From assembly GCA_028455995.1 (NCBI GenBank), contig JABELC010000001.1:4638501-4702500 (forward strand): a stretch of 64,000 nt of DNA. The letters run 5' to 3'. This DNA comes from Scleromitrula shiraiana. Taxonomy: Eukaryota; Ascomycota; Leotiomycetes; Helotiales; Sclerotiniaceae. The position numbers and the translations under genes were made by a program. Below are positions 21,535-34,282 of the stretch, piece after piece (the stretch's first letter is position 1; every line of letters starts with the position of its first letter). The notes beneath the pieces are model-generated. The model was not told where the DNA came from. It ran no database searches and saw only the letters and a program-made list of their open reading frames with translations.

Positions 21535-22946
21535 CTAAAATTCAATATCAACCTTCGTAGCCTTCCCCCCTTTCCCATCCACCTCAATCCCAGCACCCTT
21601 TTTCTCACCCATACCCAACTCCTCATCATCTTCAATCGGCGGTAAACTATAAGGTTTAATCACCAACCCCTTCCTCCTACTCAACGAAAACGCCAAATCA
21701 TCCCCTCCATATCCACTTCCTCCTCCTCCACCACCCTTCTCGTGGAAAATAGGAAGACGATGAATCTTTAGCATTCCTTGCGGTGGTTCTTCTTGAGCGA
21801 CGGATCCGGATCCAGATCCCAGTGTTGCTTTGGGGATTATGGATATTGAGGGGAAGGGAGAGATTTCGAGGACGCCGTCGCTGAGAAGCTCGATCCATTT
21901 TGTTAGGGCGGTGGTGCGGGGGTGGAGGGGTAGAGGGAGTGTGATCATGAGGGTTAGACGGGTGGAGTGTTGACGGAGGAGAGCGCGGAGGGCGTGGAGG
22001 AAGGGGAGGATATGGTGGGGTTGGGAGGCTTGTGAGGGGTATAGTGCGGGAGAGAGGAGGGAGGGAATTATTATTCGATGGATCGTTGTAGGTGGTGTAC
22101 GAGAGAGTTGATTTGTGAGATGTTGGAGGAATGGTGTAAATGGGGAGGCAGTCTTCGATTCGTCAATTTCTTTGAAGTCAAAATCAGGACGGAGGATTGT
22201 GGGTATGAAATGCATTGTTGCGGATGAGGGGGGAATTAATCGTTTACTGAGGTCGAAATCGTGGCAGAATATTGAAGTTAATCCAGATGCATTGGTACTT
22301 GATTGTGCGACATTTCTCTCTATAATAATCACCAACAAATCAGTCTCCATTTTGTTTTAAAACATGTTATATTTATCTCCTCTATAACCAAAACAGCAGA
22401 ATAAACTACAAGAAAGCAAAAGTAAAAAAAATAAAACCACCCACCTCTACTCCCCCCACTTCCAAATTCCCCTAACCTCTCATACCTCCATGCAATCTTC
22501 ATCTTATCATCACTACCCTTCCCCTCCGTATCACTCTTCTCCTTTGACGATCTCGACGACGATTTCTCCGCAGCCCCCAAACCCGGCAATTCCCTCCCCC
22601 ACCCCGGATGCATACCCAAAATATGCAAATGATGCTCCTGAGTAATCCCCTCCGCCGCATAATATTTCAACAACGTGCCCCCAAAATCCGTGGTCCCATT
22701 TTCCTCCACCAGCAAAGAAGTTCCGAGCGCAAGACCGGCATGTCCTGCTAATATAGAGTCGAGAGATCGGATTCCGGTTGAGGTCGTGGGACGTCCGTCG
22801 AGGGGCGAGGGTCGAATACCGGGGATTGAAATCGCTTTTTCGGGGGTAGGGGGGCTATTTGTAGATGTATTTGGAGCTTGATTGGGATTTAAGACTTTGG
22901 GACTTCCGGGTTGTACTATTGCGACGTTTCTTTTGCGGAAAGACAT
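21535..22946 (-). CDS. ELP4: Elongator complex protein 4 (PAXNEB)
   Basis: Two exons: 22445..22946 and 21535..22319, 1287 nt, 428 aa. The intron 22320..22444 joins GEFGSGGSR to ERNVAQSS. Diagnostic ELP4 pieces are GIRSLDSILAGHAGLALG near the start (RecA-like fold without a Walker A loop), LLKYYAAEGI, KIAWRYERLGEFGSG, FCHDFDLSKRL and SPFTPFLQHL. ELP4 forms a hexameric ring with ELP5 and ELP6 in the Elongator accessory subcomplex, needed for tRNA wobble-uridine modification (mcm5/ncm5). The C-terminal third has a Gly-rich insert. The gene is divergent from RPB8 with 373 nt between the two start codons, so a shared promoter region is likely. Confidence 0.95.
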
Positions 22947-23319
22947 CTTTGTGGTGAAAAATTACTGTTTGTTAGTTATTTGGATGGAAGCTATGAAATT
23001 ACCGCGGGGCAATTTCATCCCACCAAATTGGAATTTGTGGACCAATTTTTTTTTGCGCCGGATCGGAACCTCATTTCTCCGCGATTTTGATGATTTTCAA
23101 AGCAGAGCTTCGAGCTTTCTGAATTATTTTTGTTGTAATATAGACAAAGCATTTTATAAATCGATTATTTCGTACGTGTCACGAATCGGACCTAATACAA
23201 CCAAACCGCCTTGTTTATCCCTCACAAATCTATCTATCCACCCGGCCTCGAACTTCTATCACCAAACCTAATTACCGACTACCATCCATCCATCTCACCT
23301 CTCATACAAAACCCTCAAA
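22947..23319. promoter_or_regulatory. Bidirectional intergenic region ELP4/RPB8
   Basis: 373 nt separate the divergent start codons of ELP4 (minus) and RPB8 (plus). It must contain both promoters and 5' UTRs. CT-rich sequence (TATCCACCC, CATCCATCCATCTCACC) lies just upstream of the RPB8 ATG, as is common for fungal housekeeping promoters. No specific factor site is claimed. Confidence 0.6.
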
Positions 23320-23874
23320 ATGACCACCTCCGGCGATGCGCAACTCTTCGACGAGCACTTCACAATCGTGGAAATCGACCATAAAAAATACGCCCGAGTA
23401 GGCCGTCTCAAGCTCACCTCATCGGACTCCAGTATCGCGATGCTCCTCGACGTAAACACGGAATTATTCCCTTGTGCTACGGGCGAAACTTTAAGAGTGG
23501 TATTGGCGACTAGTCTTGCGTTGGATGGATCGAAGGATGATGGGAAGGGCTGGAGAGATGCTAATAGACTGGGACTTGGGGGCGAGGCGACTATGGCGGA
23601 TATGTTTGATTATGTTTGTCATGGGAAGATTTATAAGTTTGAGGAGAAGGAGGGGAGTGATGTAATGTGTGTTTTTTCTTTCTTTTTTCCTTTCTTTTTT
23701 TTTACTGCGAGGGTAGATGAGGGAGCGATGGAAAGGAAATGTCATTTGCTAATAGATGGGTGAAATAGTAAGGCTTATATCTCCTATGGTGGATTACTGA
23801 TGGCTTTGGAAGGACCTTATAAGAAACTTACGCCGTTAAGAGTTGATGAAGTATACCTCCTTGTTAAGAAATGA
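23320..23874 (+). CDS. RPB8: RNA polymerase I/II/III shared subunit RPABC3 (Rpb8)
   Basis: Two exons: 23320..23666 and 23769..23874, 453 nt, 150 aa, the usual Rpb8 length. The order of motifs is LFDEHFTIVEIDHKKYARVGRL (N-terminal strand), LLDVNTELFPC, DMFDYVCHGKIYKFEE, then after the intron ISYGGLLMALEG and the terminal VDEVYLLVKK. The last two are the Rpb8 signature (SFGGLLM..L and YLLIRK). Intron 23667..23768 is 102 nt and joins GSDV-I-KAYISYGG. The subunit is an OB-fold protein common to all three nuclear RNA polymerases. It converges with the Nudix gene. Confidence 0.95.
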
Positions 23875-24198
23875 AGGAATTAAGAAAGGGGCAAAAGATC
23901 AGGGGGATTGAGATGGAACATATCCGATAGAATTTGCTAGCTTGCACTCTACGGGGTTATATTTGAGAGATGCGGCACCAGTGGGCGAGGAATGGGAGAT
24001 CCTCTGATACAGTTTAACGAGATCCCAAATTTGTCACATATGAACATATTTGGTTTTTGCATTTGGGGCGTTTTTGACAGGAATTTGTGGATAATGAAAA
24101 AGTATTCTAAGAGAATGAGGGCGTCTATCGAAAATCATGCATTGGTATCAAACGAATACCCTTCTATCTTCCTTTCTATCTATCACTCTACCTTTCCC
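23875..24198. other. Convergent 3' spacer RPB8/Nudix
   Basis: 324 nt between two stop codons facing each other. ORF 23992..24231 has no motif. Holds the two 3' UTRs. Confidence 0.6.
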
Positions 24199-25571
24199 CT
24201 AAACCAAACTATGTGGACCGGGGAACTCTAGCTTCCTGTGCAATCTACTCTTGATCTCATCAAAATCCTTCTCATTATCCGGCGTGAGAATCCCATGTCT
24301 AATAAAGAAATCCAACATCGTCATTGCGCAATTCGGTTTAAATTCCCCCTTCGCCATATGTTCCTGAACCTTCTCCACAGTCCACAAATAAAACCCTTCC
24401 ACTTCATTATCGTTTGGTTTGGGTAGGATATCACTTGGTATTTCCAAATCATATATGTATTCGCATTCCGGCTGTATCACTCCCATCTCCCCTCCTGCGT
24501 TTTCTCCCCGAATATAAATATAGGTTAATGCCCGACTAGCCTTTGCATGTTTCCTAACCAACTCTTCCGATAACGCAGCTTCTTCCTCACACTCCCTAAC
24601 CAAAGCTTCGAATTTATCTTCCCCGGTAGCCATCCCTCCAGCTACAGTATTATCCAACATAGATGGATATGTACTCTTGTTAGCTGCGCGTCGGGGAACC
24701 CATATCTTAATCCCATATTTCTCATTTTCATCCCTAACAAACCCCGTCATGTGAATGCCATACCCGACAATCCCAAAAAGCACAGAAGCAGATCTCTCCA
24801 CACTCCACAACAACTCCAGATTAGGCCCATAAACGGGATAAATCTCATCTCTCCATCCTTTCAATACATCGAATGTACCGTTCTCGCGCCAATAGTTGCA
24901 TGTTGCAGCGACGGCCGCCGAGCGCTCTTCTTCAGTGGCTTGCGTAAACACAGAGATGGTCCGCTCTTTGCGATCTACGAGCATCTCGCCCTTGAGGCGG
25001 ACGGGCACTTTGGCTAGAGCGTTGAAGACGCTTTCTGATACATAGCCGATGGGAACTTTGGTTCCGTCTTCGGCGTCCCAGATTAGGGTGTACAGAGTTG
25101 AGAGAGTAGTGGCATAAGTTTCTGGGTCCTTGGTCGGATAAGGAAATCTGGTGATTGGTTAGTCAGATAATTTTTTAATAGTGGGAATTTTTTTCTAGGA
25201 AATTTTCTAGATATCCTCTTCCTCCTGCTGCTCCTTCACTAGCACCCAAACGATGTCGCCTGGATAAGAGAACTTTCTCTAATCACTAAAATCAAAACTC
25301 TTCGCCTGTTTAATGGTCACACCTAGAGAGAGAGCTTGTGTTGTTCAACCACTTGTGACTTGAATATACGACAGTTTCTTCCCTTCCCATATGATGCATT
25401 AACCTCATCCCCACATATTAAAATCTCTTCCACGCATAAATAAACAATAGCATTATGCATCTTCATCTCCATTCCCATCCCCATTCTTATCGTGATCCAA
25501 GTCTGAGAAAGAAAAAGAAAGCCTAAAACTCACGCATCACAATCATCCACCAAATCCAAATTCGACTTCAT
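24199..25571 (-). CDS. Nudix hydrolase with DUF4743 N-domain (thiamine-pyrophosphokinase-like fungal family)
   Basis: Two exons: 25534..25571 (MKSNLDLVDDCDA) and 24199..25147, 987 nt, 328 aa. The N-terminal part has FPYPTKDPE and YTLIWDAEDGTKVPIGYV, typical of DUF4743. The Nudix box at about residue 193 reads GGMATGEDKF then RECEEEAAL, so GX5EX7REUXEE is intact while the usual Gly after it is Ala, as in this subfamily. Relatives (yeast YJR142W, plant Nudix 20/24) hydrolyse damaged thiamine diphosphate analogues. Some are mis-named thiamine pyrophosphokinases. The first intron, 25148..25533, is 386 nt, long for this locus, but phases join exactly (GAT GC|A TTT CCT). Confidence 0.88.
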
Positions 25572-26203
25572 CTTGTATTGTATGTATGTATGTATGTATG
25601 TATGATTTTTCAGTTTGCAGGAACTTTTTCCAGAAAAATGTAAATGTATCAACTTTTCTTCTTTGTTTCTAGGAACTATCAATATCAATATTGTACCCTA
25701 TTTATGCTCGTAAAGTATTGTCAAAATGGTATGGATATGATATATAGATGATTTACACACAGCCCTATGCAGTGATACCTGACAATCTGCAACCCCGATT
25801 GATGACTGCAAGGCTGGAACAAGGTTAGAACTACCTACCCCACCAAACCACTAAACCCCACTCATAGCTTAAAATTCTAGAGGAGACGAGAACCTTCCCT
25901 TGAATTCTTCAATATCACTCAAAGATTGATATAAAATATAAAATCTTAAGAAAACAAATGGAATGGTTCGGTCTGTATTCACAAACAGAGGCATATTGAT
26001 TGAGTCGAGTTTACTTTGAATTGAAGTGGTTAATTTATGATTGATTGATTATTTGAATCATAGTCGAGCTACCTATTTCGTTTGTATTGTATACTATTAT
26101 CACAGGCACTCAGCCTTAACACTCATCCACTCCATCAGATCCAGCCAGTACACCTGGTATACACCGACACACCCACTAACCAATCAACCAATCAACACCA
26201 AAA
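25572..26203. other. Divergent spacer Nudix/Hikeshi
   Basis: 632 nt between divergent start codons. It carries a TGTA microsatellite at about 25577..25603, next to the Nudix start. ORF 26041..26322 partly overlaps Hikeshi exon 1 in another frame and is a shadow. Promoters of both genes lie here. Confidence 0.6.
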
Positions 26204-26942
26204 ATGGATCAAGCACCCCCAGTCCCCCAACTCTTCGGCATGTACGTCCCTTCACCCCCCTAATCCCCGCCAAACTCAAGCTAACATCTCATCCAGTATC
26301 CCAACCTCCCACCCTCCCCTAGTCACACCAACCACCGCCCCCACCCCCACATCATTCACCTACACCCTGCCCACCAGCCGACCCTTCTCTCACATCTGCG
26401 TCTTCCTGCTCCCCGGTATCGAGTTACCCCCCGACACCGGCGCCGCCGTTTACATATCATTACCAGGAGGAGGAGCAACGAATTTTAAATTCCTAGGAGC
26501 CATTGCAAAGGGAAAGGAAAGTGCTATTTTTAAGATTGGAGGGTTGAAGACTGGTGGTAGTGGGGGTATTGGGGGAGGGGAGGTGGATATGGATTCCGAA
26601 TCGCCCGTATCGGGTGCAGAGATTGAGGCCATAACGCTGGGGATATCCGTCGAATCCTCCTCTAGTATTTCCGCGCAACTCGCTACTCTATCATCCAGTA
26701 CATCCACCACGCCATCCTCCCAGCTCGTACTTTCGAGACCTCAGGAGTCGCCGGGACAGGGACAGACGGTAATGCTGGCGCAGAAAATCATCAAAAATGC
26801 GTTTAATTTTTTGGCGTCGTTTAGTGGGAATCTGCAGAATGGCGTGGAGGTTGTGCCGTTGAAGGCGTTCGAGGAGTGGTGGAAACGGTTTGAGGGGAGG
26901 GTGGTGAGGGATCCGGGGTGGCTTGAGCGGAGTGTTGAATGA
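26204..26942 (+). CDS. OPI10: Hikeshi/OPI10 family Hsp70 nuclear import carrier
   Basis: Two exons: 26204..26241 and 26297..26942, 684 nt, 227 aa. The start MDQAPPVPQLFG is spliced to IIPTSHPPLVTP across a 55-nt intron with a GCTAAC branch site at about 26279. Family motifs are FTYTLPTSRPFSHICVFLLPG, AAVYISLPGG, FKFLGAIAKGKESAIFKI and the C-terminal VPLKAFEEWWKRFEGRVVRDPGWL. Hikeshi carries ATP-Hsp70 into the nucleus under heat stress; yeast OPI10 was found through inositol overproduction. The Gly/Ser linker around residues 105-130 is longer than in the human protein. The final helix (WWKRFEGRV..D..W) is strongly conserved across fungi. Confidence 0.92.
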
Positions 26943-27762
26943 GGGCGGGGATGGATTGAGAGAGAGGGAGTAGATTTTGGCTAGGTGGGTATTTGGTTGA
27001 TGCGATGTGATGCGAGGAGAGGATTACTTCTCCTGAAGGAATGAAAGGGAGGGTGAAAGAAGTGGATTACTTCAACGGATAGACGTCGTCAATCGATACC
27101 GGGCTACTTATATGCTGTATATGCATGAGCTTTCCAATGGAAGAGAAATGAGATGATATGATATGCTACACAGAGAGATGAAGGGTGGACGGACATCTCC
27201 ATACAAGAGAAGGAAAATGAGGGAGGCAAGCCCCCTGTAAGCTATGCTGTAGATACCCCAAATTTATATCAATTTTTAACATCATATCTCTAATGACTAT
27301 TTTCCCACTCAAAATATTTCTCAAGCTGTCATATCTAATATCTAATATCTACCATAACGTACGTAGTAATCAATAATCAGCATTAAAAATAATAACCAAA
27401 TCCAAACGACAAAGCAAACTCCAGTCCACAGGTACAGAAATCCTCTAATATCTATCTTCCAAGTTCCTCCTTTCCTCCTTTCCTTCTGTCAACGAATGAA
27501 TAAATAACCCGAAAGGTATCAATGATAAATAAATAAATGAATTAAATATGCATTTATCAACCATCACATCCCCATCGACCCACTATTTCTCTATCCATTT
27601 GTTCTTCACTCATTCACTCAATCACTCACTCATTAGTTCAATTATCATCATGATGTATATCTGTTTTTTTATTATCCCCCGGACTCCCACACATTACGCT
27701 ACTTCATTAGTCCACGCTATATCACGCTATGTATGTTATGCTAGTCTATTCATGAGCGATCA

Positions 27763-27808
<46 letters not shown>
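27763..27808. repeat. ATTG tetranucleotide microsatellite
   Basis: About eleven copies of attg/gatt. Convergent 3' spacer. Confidence 0.95.
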
Positions 27809-28104
27809 ATACAAGAAGTTCCCGATTCATTAATCTCTGCCTCTCCTTCCTCTTGCTCTTGCTCTTCCTCTTCCTCTTCTCCCTTTTACCACCCTATCTT
27901 GCGCGAAGTAATCTTTCTTTCTTTCTATCTATCTTTATTTCTCCCTTCCTTTCTTTCCCCTTTCCTTCCTTCCTGTCTGTCTGTCTGTCCGTCTTTCTTT
28001 CTTTGATCCCCTTTCTGTTCTCCATGTCTGTCTGTCTGTCTGTCTCTCCCTCTCTATGTTTCTCCTTGATTGCTTTCTGGTTTGCTTGTATGCATCTCTT
28101 GCCG

Positions 28105-28136
28105 TACATACATACATACATACATACATACATACA
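28105..28136. repeat. ATAC tetranucleotide microsatellite
   Basis: About eight copies of atac, 160 nt beyond the Gea stop codon. Confidence 0.95.
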
Positions 28137-28292
28137 AAAGTTCCAACCAAGTAGTTCATTCGATCGAGTAATCAATCAATCATTCGTCCAAGCATCCAAT
28201 ATGAAATTACACCATCACTGCTATCTCCATCTCTCTCGCCCTCCCCTCATCTCACTCGCGTATCCCCCTCCAATCACCAACCAATCCAATCA

Positions 28293-31200
28293 TCAGGCCC
28301 CCTCCACCACTTTCTCCTTCTCCTCTACCTCCTTCTCCACCTCCCCCTCCTTATTCTCCACTCCCTTCTCTCCCTCTTTCACCTTCTCACCTCCCTCCCC
28401 TTCCCCCACCCCCTCCAATTCTCCCCCCACCTCCCTCCTCAAATCCGGCAAAAACCTATCCAACCTCTTCCACGTCTCACTCCACAGCAATTCCAGCCCC
28501 GGATCTTTCGATCTCGGCACTAAATACCCGCTGCTTGACATTACCAGGAGGACGTTTTTGAGGGATTCGGGGACCGCTTCTTCCTTTTTTGGGTGTTAGT
28601 ATGTGTTTGTTTGTGTGTGTGTATGTGTGTATTTTGGGATAGGGAGAAGAAGAGGTGGGGGGAAGAGGGGAGAAGGAGGGTAAGAGAGGGGGAAAGGAAG
28701 AGGGAAAGGAAGTTCAAAAAAGCATACTAAACTATCTCCCTGCCCACTATTCATCAACCGATCCATAATATCCAAAATCCTACACCAAAGCCCCAACATA
28801 CCCTCCCACTTGGACAACAACACCAAATAATGCAAAAAGATCCTACAAAGCAGAGTCGCCGCCTGCACCCTCGTCTCGCTCATCCCCACGGGATCCGAGC
28901 TATAGACTTCTGGTTTTAGGAGTCGTCCGATGAGCGGGAACAGGACTTCGCCGAAGATGGCGGTCCATTCTTCGTGGTCGACGGAGGCGAGTTCGTCGGA
29001 GAGGAGGGACCGCTGCAGGGAGGTGAAGGCTTGGTGGCGGATTTCGCGGCAGGGGTTTGTGCATTGCGTTGTTAGAGCCATGAAGATGGGGGACCAGTAG
29101 GCTGCCCATGCTATGGGTGGGGGATTTGTTAGTATAGTATCGAAACGATAATATGGATGGATAGATGGATGGATGGATAGATAATTGGGGGAAAACAAGA
29201 CAATAATGAAATGAAATGAACATACCCTCTTTACTCTCCAAATGCGACTGATCCATTAAACCCTTCACCCTACTCGTCAAAGAATAAATCAACATAACAG
29301 CCTTCACCCCCCTCTTAACCACATCATCAACCTTCGATTTCTCCTGCTGTTTCTCCTGCTGCTGCTGCTGCCCCCTATTAACCTGAGCACCCCTCCTACC
29401 CCTCTTCTCCCTATCCACCTTCTGTTCCACCTTCGCCCCCACACTAGCCGCCGACGCAAAATCATTCAGCAATTTAACCGCCGATTCGTAATTATCCGCC
29501 ATAATAGTTGGCGGCGATCCGAGGGCTACACCTTCTAGGATTTCGAATACGGCAGGTGCGGATTGTGGATTAGCTGCTAGGTTTCGGAGGATGGCCCAGA
29601 AATCGGGGGAGGTCATTATTTCGTTTCGGAGGGGCCCGGGCTCTTTTATGCATTGATTTAGGCCTTGGATGACGAGATGGGCGGATTTTTCAAATAGGTC
29701 TTTTTTGAAACTGGAGATTGCGTGGAGAACTACTGGGACACGAATGTATGATTGTTCCTTCATGATTGTTAGCAAGCATATTTTAACAAAATAAGAGTAG
29801 GGTATACTAACGTAGCTAGCGTGTAACAGATGAAGCAGGTAAAATATCGTTCTAGATACCATGAGTGGATGCCAACTATTAGCATTCCTGATAACATTCT
29901 GTAGAGCCTCTGCAACATCTTTCCCAAAAGCATCTATAGTCTCACTATCTCTCAAAACGAGTACAGTGCAAAGCTCAAGTATATATACCATTGAAGGATC
30001 ATATACAGGACCGGTAGGTGGTCCATTTACACCGTTTGTGGGAATTGGAGACTCTACTTCTGATTTGACACTAATGACCACAGATGAGGGATCATCGGGA
30101 AGATGAGAGATTAATGCTTGTAAGAGTGGTGATAATGAATCCACAGGCATATTCCTAATAAAGTTAGCTCAGAAATCAGAAGTCAGGAATAACATATGGA
30201 AATACTTACGTGACATTGGCGAATATATCGCCCATAAAACAAGCATTTACACAATCCACCGTGCACAAAGTACTTTCGAGTTCCTCATCAGATGGTTCCG
30301 GAGGATCATCTGCAGCATAACTTGAAATATAAGAAGTAAAAGCCGAGAAAAGACCAGTATCGCTAGGTTTAGGTCCACGATCAATAACCTGTGAAGGATT
30401 CTGCAGTGGGATAGGTGAAACATCCATAGGACCGGAAGTAGCAAAGAATGCAGGTATCAGAGAGTTGACAAATAAATTCAACCATATGCGGGTAATCTGT
30501 GTAGGTAAATTGTCAGTCAAGATATATCAAATGCATATCATATGGTTGAATAAACTCACATATTTCCAACTTTCCCCCATCACCCTCTCACTACCCGACA
30601 CCACACGGAAAAGAACAACGGTAGCAAGCTGAGCCTTGACGTCCCTGCCAAACTTGACCGCAAGCTCACTAACCATAACACTATTTCCTCCAACTTGGAC
30701 CTCAGTGTTAAGAGCAGTACTAGAAGGTATTTCCGTAGCCAGAGTAGTAATATGACTTAGACAATAGACGACTTGATCAATAACCTCGGTTAGGCCGTAT
30801 TTTGCCGCAATACGAACACACTGATCGAACCCAGTAATGACTCTCTCAAATACCGCATCATCACTAGCCGACATGAAGACATAAGATAACGTAGCAACCA
30901 CCGGTTTCCAGGTAGCAGCGAACATATCCGCATCAAAAATATTAGTATCGCAAATAACCAGATCACCCGCAGATGACGTCTTCAGTAACAATTCCTTCCA
31001 AGCATAATCAAAAGCATGTTGATTATCATGTTCGTCCGGCAAGATAATCTCATTAGATTTGATCGACTCAAAAATATCCTGAAGATACTGAGGCGCGAAA
31101 TCTTCCTTGCCATTAACACCACGCAAATTCTTTGCAAATCCTTCAAAATCCATACGTTTACCCTTGACCTTTGGGCTGTGCTGATCCACATTCAGCATAA

Positions 31201-33615
31201 TGATAGCGTAGGCTAGGACAAAAATTGCATCTGTGTTTGCATAAGTCTCCGAAGTTTTACTTTCGAAATACTTTTCAGAAAATGCTGTGACGATCCGCTC
31301 AATTAAAGCGGATTCACCAGGTAGTCTGAACGTTTCTAAAAGTTCACGCAACGCCTCATCCGCTCTCTTGCCATCGAATTTGAATGAGTCCATTAAAGCT
31401 TTCAAGATAGGCTCATTTCCTTTCTTGGAAATGAACTCGCCAAGCGCGGTTTTTGAAATCCGTACAGTACCCCTCAAGAAGCTCGCAACCGCGTTAGCAT
31501 CTGTAGGATCAGTTATGATACCTTGTGACGTTAAATAACGAAGTCCCTCTTTGGGGCTCTCATTGAACTCCGCTGCTCCCTTTATAATGATTTTCTTCCT
31601 TCTCCGCTGCTCACGTAGCGTGGCTCGATCGGGATAACCTTCATATTTCGGTTTGTCACCAAGCCTATCAGCAATGAATTGGACATATCCTAATAAAGCG
31701 TCCAGACACAGAGGCGGAACACTCGTGGTGCTCCACGTTGCTGAATCCGGAATAGCATTTCGGGATAAAAGCCCCACCATGTCTTCACAGAGATCAGTTC
31801 TATCGACCTCGCAGTCATAATTAATATATAACTCTACCATAAAACTGGGAATCCGAGCAAGAGCTCCAACACTCTCTACCATAGCTTCTCGGGCATCTGG
31901 CTTGCGCGATCCACCTTCTAATCCTAGCTTTTGACGATCCTTTACGGGTACAGGTGTCGATGCTCCACTGGTTCGTTGCTTGACCAACTTTGGAACTTGT
32001 GGTACGCCAGCATACAATGAGGGATCAATGCCCTTCTCTCGTGGAATTTCAACACGAGGATGAAGGCAAGCAACCAAATAAGACAGGAATAGTTCCTGTT
32101 GCAACTTCAAGACCTCTCTACAAGTTGAAAGCAGAGTACCAGCCACAATAAGAGATTCCTGCAAAATAGCCATATTATCCGATCGAACCAATTGGAAGAG
32201 GTATCGACATAAACGATCCTCGGCGAGTGTCGCTAAAGCGGGATGCTTGGCAATCGAAGGTCCCGCTACCTCTAAAGCTACGTTGATTATACGGAGAGCC
32301 ATAACTCTCAGCGCATCCGCATGCTTACGATCATGTGGGTCTAATAAGTCTATCAGAGCTCGAAATAATTCACATATTGATGGTAATGAGTAAGGCTTGG
32401 GTGGAGAATCGTCCGACGTCTCTGATGGCGGGGCATCAACTGCAGTACTAGCAACCATGTCCATAGAGGAAGAAGGCCGAGATTTATCGAAGCTCGAGGA
32501 GGACGGCCGCGGTTCAACAGGAGGTGCGGTCAAAGACGTAATCGCATCAGTACCCGAAGGGTCCATCTTGACCGTATCCATGTCTTCCTTCGTTTGTTCA
32601 TCCAAAGCCTCCAGATCATCCCCAGCTTCAATCTCCAAATGCTTTAACCGTTCGAAGATAATCTGGCACATCTTAACCATAGACATTTCCGCGGATCGTC
32701 GAATTAACTCGGATAGTTTAGGTTGGCAGCACATGCTGAGACCGGTCTCCATCATTTCGCATACACTTCCATCACTTAGCAAATCCCCGCCAGGCCCAGA
32801 CAGCATTCCTTCCATAAGTTTTAATATTCTCAAAAACACCACTTCGTCCTGCACCGAATCGCTAGCTTCGAATCGGCAATGGGTCATAGCAGACGATAAA
32901 GACTGCATAGCCTGCGAGAGTCGAGGAGAATCCGGGCTTATTAAGTTGTACGAAAAGAACTTGGTAATCGCCACCAATGCCAATGATGTGATCGGAGCAG
33001 AGGTCGCAGAAGCTTCAATTACTTGGAGGAAGGGATGAAGTAAAGATGGGGTATCGAATTTATGTATATCTAGCAGTAGAGAATATCAAATCAGTAATAT
33101 CCAGCGCAGAAGTGATTCCAAGTCCTACCTTTGCATCCAGCCAGTTCCCGTCTAAGACGTCCAAATCCCGCCATCAGAGGATTGTCCTGCATACTCTTCC
33201 CCTTCTTCCCTCTCAACCCCCATCTATTCGCCAACCCCGCATCATCATTCCCATCCGACGCAGACGAGCTCTTCGGCGCCCTCCTGGACCCCATCTCCTC
33301 TCTCGGAGTCGAAGGTCTCGAGTTCTGAAACCCCGAGCTCAGTGGACTTGAACCGCCGCCCAGAATCGAGGAAACAGATGAATGCGCCCATCGAGCATGC
33401 TTCCGCATGGCAGATGTAACCGTAATGCATTCTGTGGTAATGAGGGCGACTGGATCGACGGCTACCGAAACGAAGTTTGTATTTGAGGCCATATTGCCAT
33501 TAAGTGTCTGCGGATCGAGGGTATCGATAGTGTGGGTAACGGTAGGAGGAGAGATCGATCGCCGGATCGGGGGCTCAGTCGAAGATATATCTTGTGCTGG
33601 AACATTATTGCTCAT
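28293..33615 (-). CDS. GEA2: Arf guanine-nucleotide exchange factor, Gea1/2-GBF1 type (Sec7 domain)
   Basis: Seven exons: complement of 28293..28583, 28728..29110, 29226..29757, 29812..30154, 30210..30496, 30560..33069 and 33129..33615, 4833 nt, 1610 aa. The N-terminal third forms DCB/HUS-type helices (DLCEDMVGLLSRNA..). The Sec7 domain spans about residues 650-850 and has the invariant finger FRLPGES with catalytic Glu at about 746, followed by FVLAYAIIMLNVDQHSP. HDS-type helical repeats follow (RVPVVLHAISSF). Gea/GBF1 proteins activate Arf1 at the early Golgi for COPI coat recruitment. The C-terminus ends in a Glu/Lys/Gly low-complexity tail encoded by a pyrimidine-rich plus strand, continuous in composition with the spacer beyond the stop. 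SEC7/BIG is an alternative, but length and the C-terminal part fit Gea/GBF1. Confidence 0.92.
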
Positions 33616-34282
33616 ATTGTATGTTGAATAGAACTAGTACTGTATACACAGCATAAGTATTTTCGAATATGTGCCTCTTAGGATATTATAAGTTTTTGAA
33701 GTATGGGGTAGAGAATTATAGGGTAACAATCTCAAGTCGCGCAATTTCAAAAATTAATTGTATTATAATAATACAGAAACCTACCACGTTCAATATGAAG
33801 GCTCGCAGGTATTATGAGGTAGGCAGTTGTTGAAGAGCACAGATTGAGGTTCTCCGAACCACTACGGGCACCGACTTACCAAAATACTGTGTTCTTTGAT
33901 TGAACAACAAGTCAAGAGTGAAAAATTAACAACAAATCATTTAGTAATTATAGTAAAATGATTGTTAGAATAATTGTATCATTCAACATCAATGATGCGA
34001 TGCAAAAGCAAATAATGGCTCAATTCTATAATTTTCCTTTTCTTTTTACAAGAACTCCAAAACCTAAATTACACTGCACTCACTCACTGCGTTGCGAAGT
34101 GCTGAAAAGAAAATCCTCGCAATTGTATAACATGAATACCGGGTCCTTCTCCTTCTCATCACATCAGTACTCGTCGATATATCTATAATGTCCTCGCTGC
34201 CCCAATATCATTGACTAAGCCAAAGGCCAATGTTCATCTCTTAATTAACCAAAGTTCCCACGCTGCCCATCAATCAATGCTC
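33616..34282. other. Spacer upstream of Gea gene
   Basis: 667 nt, AT-rich, between the Gea start and the 3' end of the mannosyltransferase gene. ORF 33958..34188 has no domain. The Gea promoter and 5' UTR should be here. Confidence 0.6.

Larger units (their letters stand above)
26943..28292. other. Convergent 3' spacer with polypyrimidine block
   Basis: About 1.35 kb between the Hikeshi stop and the Gea stop. The left part is AT-rich. An ATTG microsatellite (27763..27808), a nearly pure C/T block (27837..28060) with CTTT, TCTG and CTTCC repeats, and an ATAC run (28105..28136) fill the right part. The plus-strand ORF 27853..28599 only reads this repeat and the antisense of Gea. Confidence 0.7.

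Noticed and set aside
27853..28599. 248-codon plus-strand ORF
   Set aside because: It translates a polypyrimidine repeat block and then the antisense of the Gea C-terminus.
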